Of a DNA stretch of 64,000 nucleotides, positions 61,967 to 64,000 are shown in pieces. Under the pieces are notes generated by a model that saw only the letters and a program-made list of their open reading frames with translations, was not told where the DNA came from and ran no database searches. The stretch is from Antarcticirhabdus aurantiaca (GTDB lineage Bacteria > Pseudomonadota > Alphaproteobacteria > Rhizobiales > Rhizobiaceae), in the NCBI RefSeq assembly GCF_009765365.1, contig NZ_VTOM01000021.1:1-64000 (forward strand). Reading direction: 5' to 3'. How positions within the stretch are numbered: the first letter of the stretch is position 1; each line of letters begins with the position of its first letter. Position numbers and translations under genes: made by a program.

Positions 61967-62255
61967 CTTGAGCGTCTTCCGGCACCGCTTGCACCGGCCC
62001 GCGGGGTCGGTTCATAGGCGGGCCGGTACGAGTTCCGAGCGCCTGCGCGTCCAACGCGAAGTCTTTACGCATTTGGCGCAAGGTCGATCCCCGGGAGCGC
62101 GTCGCAGGGCGCCTCCCCAGAGGAGATCGGACGGAAGCGCCGCACGCCGTGAGACAGCCCGCCAGCCACGCGCCGCAGACGCGGCGCCGGTCCGCCCGGA
62201 CCGGCGGTCCGGTCGGCGCGCGCTCCGGTCGGCCGGTCGGCGGGGGAGGGCGGCC
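61967..62255 (+). promoter_or_regulatory. Leader region of the type I exporter gene
   Basis: The 316-bp gap after the pyruvyl transferase gene holds no gene. The middle (about 62058-62085, TCTTTACGCATTTGGCGCAA) is the least GC-rich part and may hold a promoter. The last 70 bases contain two overlapping hairpins that cannot form together: 62186-62194 with 62197-62205, and 62196-62202 with 62206-62212. Three copies of CCGGTCGGC follow (62209, 62225 and 62233), and the GGGGGAGGG ribosome site ends six bases before GTG 62256. Confidence 0.45.
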
Positions 62256-63989
62256 GTGAACCCGGTGCTATCCTCGCCGCTCCTCGGAATCGTCCGCGGC
62301 TTCTCCTACGGCTACGCCGCGCTCTTCGCCTTCGGCTTCTTCTTTCCCTTCCTGTTCATCGCCCTCTCGCTCGTGCCGATGGGCATCATGGAGCGCGTCG
62401 GCACCAGCCGGAACCCCTCGACGCTGGTGACGCTGATCGTGATCGGCGTCGTTCTCACCGTCACCTACACGCTGCTCGAGATCGTGCGCGGCCAGGTGCT
62501 GGAGCGCATGGGCACCGTGATCGACCAGCGCCTGACGCGCGTCTGCTTCGACGCCTTCAACCGCGGCAAGGCCGGTGGCGAGGGCTCGCCCGCCCAGGCG
62601 CTCGCCGACCTCCAGACGGTGCGGCGCTTCCTGTGCGGCCCTTCGCTCTCCGCCCTCATCGACGCCTTCTGGTCGCCGCTGTTCGTGGCGGCCATGTTCG
62701 TCATCTCCGCGCCCTTCGGCTTCCTGATCCTCGGCCTCGTCGCGGTCTCGGGCCTCGCCTCGCTCGCCACCCATTACGGCGTCGCGCGCCACCTCCAGGC
62801 CGCCCAGCGCTGCGACATGGAGGCGAGCGAGTTCGGCCTCGCGGTCTCGCGCAATGCCGAAACGCTGCGCGTCATGGGCATGCTGCCCTGGCTGACCGAG
62901 CGCTGGTACGCCCTCCACAAGGACGGGCTCGGCTGGCGCAGCGCCGCCCAGACCCGGGCGGCTCGCATCAGCCTCGTGCCGCGCATGGCGCAGAACGGGC
63001 AGATGGTGATCGTCTACGGCGTCGGCGGCTTCCTGTTCCTGGAAGGGCAGATCCACATCGGCGTCCTCCTCGTGGTGCTGATGCTGATGATGCGGGCGCA
63101 GGGACCGCTCCAGCACGTCATCACCAACTGGAACTCGTTCCAGTCCTTCGCGCTCGCCTCGCGCCGGCTCGACGCGCTGCTTCGCGCCGTCGAGAGCGCG
63201 CCGCGCCACCTCCAGCTGCCGATCCCGCAAGGGGCGCTCGCCGTCACCCGCCTCATCGGCGGCCCGGGCGGCATGGAGAAGCCGGTGATCCAGGACGTGT
63301 CCTTCGTGCTGCAGCCCGGCCGCACACTGGGGATCGTCGGTCCGAGCGGCGCCGGGAAGTCCTGCCTGACCCGTCTCCTCGTCGGCATCTGGAAGCCCCG
63401 GCGCGGCACCATCGTCTTCGGCGAGCAGGACCTGTCGCACTGGAACCAGGACGATCTCGGCCGCTTCATCGGCTACGTGCCCCAGGATGTCGAATTCCTG
63501 CCCGGCACGGTGGCCGAGAACATCGCCCGCTTCGATCCCGCGGCCACGAGCGAACGCATCCTCGCCGCCGTCGAGGACGCGGGCATCCACGACATCATCC
63601 GCGGCCTGCCCAACGGCTACGCCACGCGCCTCGGCCCCGGCGGGCACACGCTGTCCGGCGGCCAGCGCCAGCGCGTCGCGCTCGCCCGCGCCCTCTACGG
63701 AAACCCGCGCCTCGTCGTCCTCGACGAGCCGAACTCCAACCTCGACGCCGGCGCCGAGCAGATGCTCGGGCGCACCATGCGGTCGCTGCGCGACCGGGGC
63801 ACGGCCGTGATCGTCGTGTCCCACCGCGTCAGCCTCCTCGGCTTCTGCGACGACATCCTCGTCCTCAACGAGGGCGCGGTGCAGGCGCTGGGCACGCGCG
63901 AGCAGATCTTCGCGCGCCTGCCGCGCTTCCGCGGCCAGCCCACGGCGCCCGTGATCGAGCTCGAGCGGGCCGGGGCGAGCGCGGCTTGA
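62256..63989 (+). CDS. Type I secretion ABC exporter (PrtD/LapB type)
   Basis: A 577-residue half-transporter of the type I secretion family. Six membrane helices with an ABC-membrane domain occupy about 1-310. The ATPase has Walker A GPSGAGKS near residue 366 and IGYVPQDVEFLPGTVAENIA (Q-loop). The signature LSGGQRQRVALARAL, Walker B LVVLDEPNSNLD and the switch His in VIVVSHRVSLLG complete it. It has no N-terminal C39 peptidase-like domain, as in PrtD exporters of RTX proteases. GTG 62256 has a strong ribosome site. TTG overlapping its stop (63986) could open the membrane-fusion gene beyond the edge. The RTX and Hint proteins of this locus are natural cargo. Confidence 0.93.
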   Translation: MNPVLSSPLLGIVRGFSYGYAALFAFGFFFPFLFIALSLVPMGIMERVGTSRNPSTLVTLIVIGVVLTVTYTLLEIVRGQVLERMGTVIDQRLTRVCFDAFNRGKAGGEGSPAQALADLQTVRRFLCGPSLSALIDAFWSPLFVAAMFVISAPFGFLILGLVAVSGLASLATHYGVARHLQAAQRCDMEASEFGLAVSRNAETLRVMGMLPWLTERWYALHKDGLGWRSAAQTRAARISLVPRMAQNGQMVIVYGVGGFLFLEGQIHIGVLLVVLMLMMRAQGPLQHVITNWNSFQSFALASRRLDALLRAVESAPRHLQLPIPQGALAVTRLIGGPGGMEKPVIQDVSFVLQPGRTLGIVGPSGAGKSCLTRLLVGIWKPRRGTIVFGEQDLSHWNQDDLGRFIGYVPQDVEFLPGTVAENIARFDPAATSERILAAVEDAGIHDIIRGLPNGYATRLGPGGHTLSGGQRQRVALARALYGNPRLVVLDEPNSNLDAGAEQMLGRTMRSLRDRGTAVIVVSHRVSLLGFCDDILVLNEGAVQALGTREQIFARLPRFRGQPTAPVIELERAGASAA

Positions 63990-64000
63990 GCGCGATCCTC

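Noticed and set aside
63986-64000. Possible start of an HlyD-type membrane-fusion gene (TTG overlapping the exporter stop)
   Set aside because: Only five codons are inside the window. The idea rests on family context, not on sequence.

Overview
The window comes from a high-GC (roughly 70%) alphaproteobacterium, most likely order Hyphomicrobiales (Rhizobiales) and possibly near Aurantimonas/Aureimonas. The placement rests on four signs: the divergent tsaD-gpsA / hemC-hemD-mic60-hemY arrangement, an HWE-family histidine kinase, GGAAC-N17-CGTT (EcfG-type) promoter sequences, and alphaproteobacterial surface-protein families (Hint, RTX, SapC). The family-level guess is inference only. No rRNA, CRISPR array, insertion sequence or phage gene was found. 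The only tRNA trace is a 3' part of tRNA-Thr(GGT) at the left edge.

About 0-18.4 kb is mixed metabolism and stress. In order: a chemoreceptor, a small exported protein, a carbohydrate ABC importer without its ATPase, a stand-alone YcaO enzyme, a manganese catalase, an MFS exporter, DNA topoisomerase IB, a GH63-type glucosidase, a methyltransferase, a TauE/SafE exporter with a divergent LysR regulator, and an RcnB-like periplasmic protein. About 18.4-29.2 kb is core chromosome. The leftward operon is tsaD-gpsA-yciI-EVE. The rightward operon is hemC-hemD-mic60-hemY, followed by a tightly coupled TerB-like / glutamine amidotransferase / HAD phosphatase trio. About 29.2-36.2 kb holds a second MFS exporter, a second chemoreceptor paralogous to the first, a flavin reductase, an MscS channel, a 56-residue protein behind a good EcfG-type promoter, a DUF2161 nuclease-like protein and a DUF486 membrane protein.

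About 36.3-40.4 kb is a leftward kai module: a cysteine-rich small protein, kaiC, kaiB and a PAS-PAS-HWE histidine kinase, with no kaiA. KaiB and the kinase overlap by 4 bp, which suggests a clock- or timer-like input feeding a two-component output.

From 40.4 kb to the right edge lies a single-theme accessory locus of about 23.5 kb that looks like a surface glycoprotein/polysaccharide assembly and export system. It encodes two large GT2-type proteins, a Gly-rich protein ending in a Hint domain, a 1064-residue TPR plus OCH1-type glycosyltransferase, an RTX-repeat protein, two SapC-family proteins in tandem, two GT4 glycosyltransferases, a polysaccharide pyruvyl transferase, a methyltransferase, several unrecognised proteins, and a type I secretion ABC exporter. 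At least four of these proteins share a small module (signature DLxxAGxGDGxxGFxF). Many genes from 52.9 to 60.7 kb overlap by 4 bp, so they are probably translated together. This locus is the best candidate for a poorly described system. The likely membrane-fusion partner of the exporter would begin just beyond the right edge.
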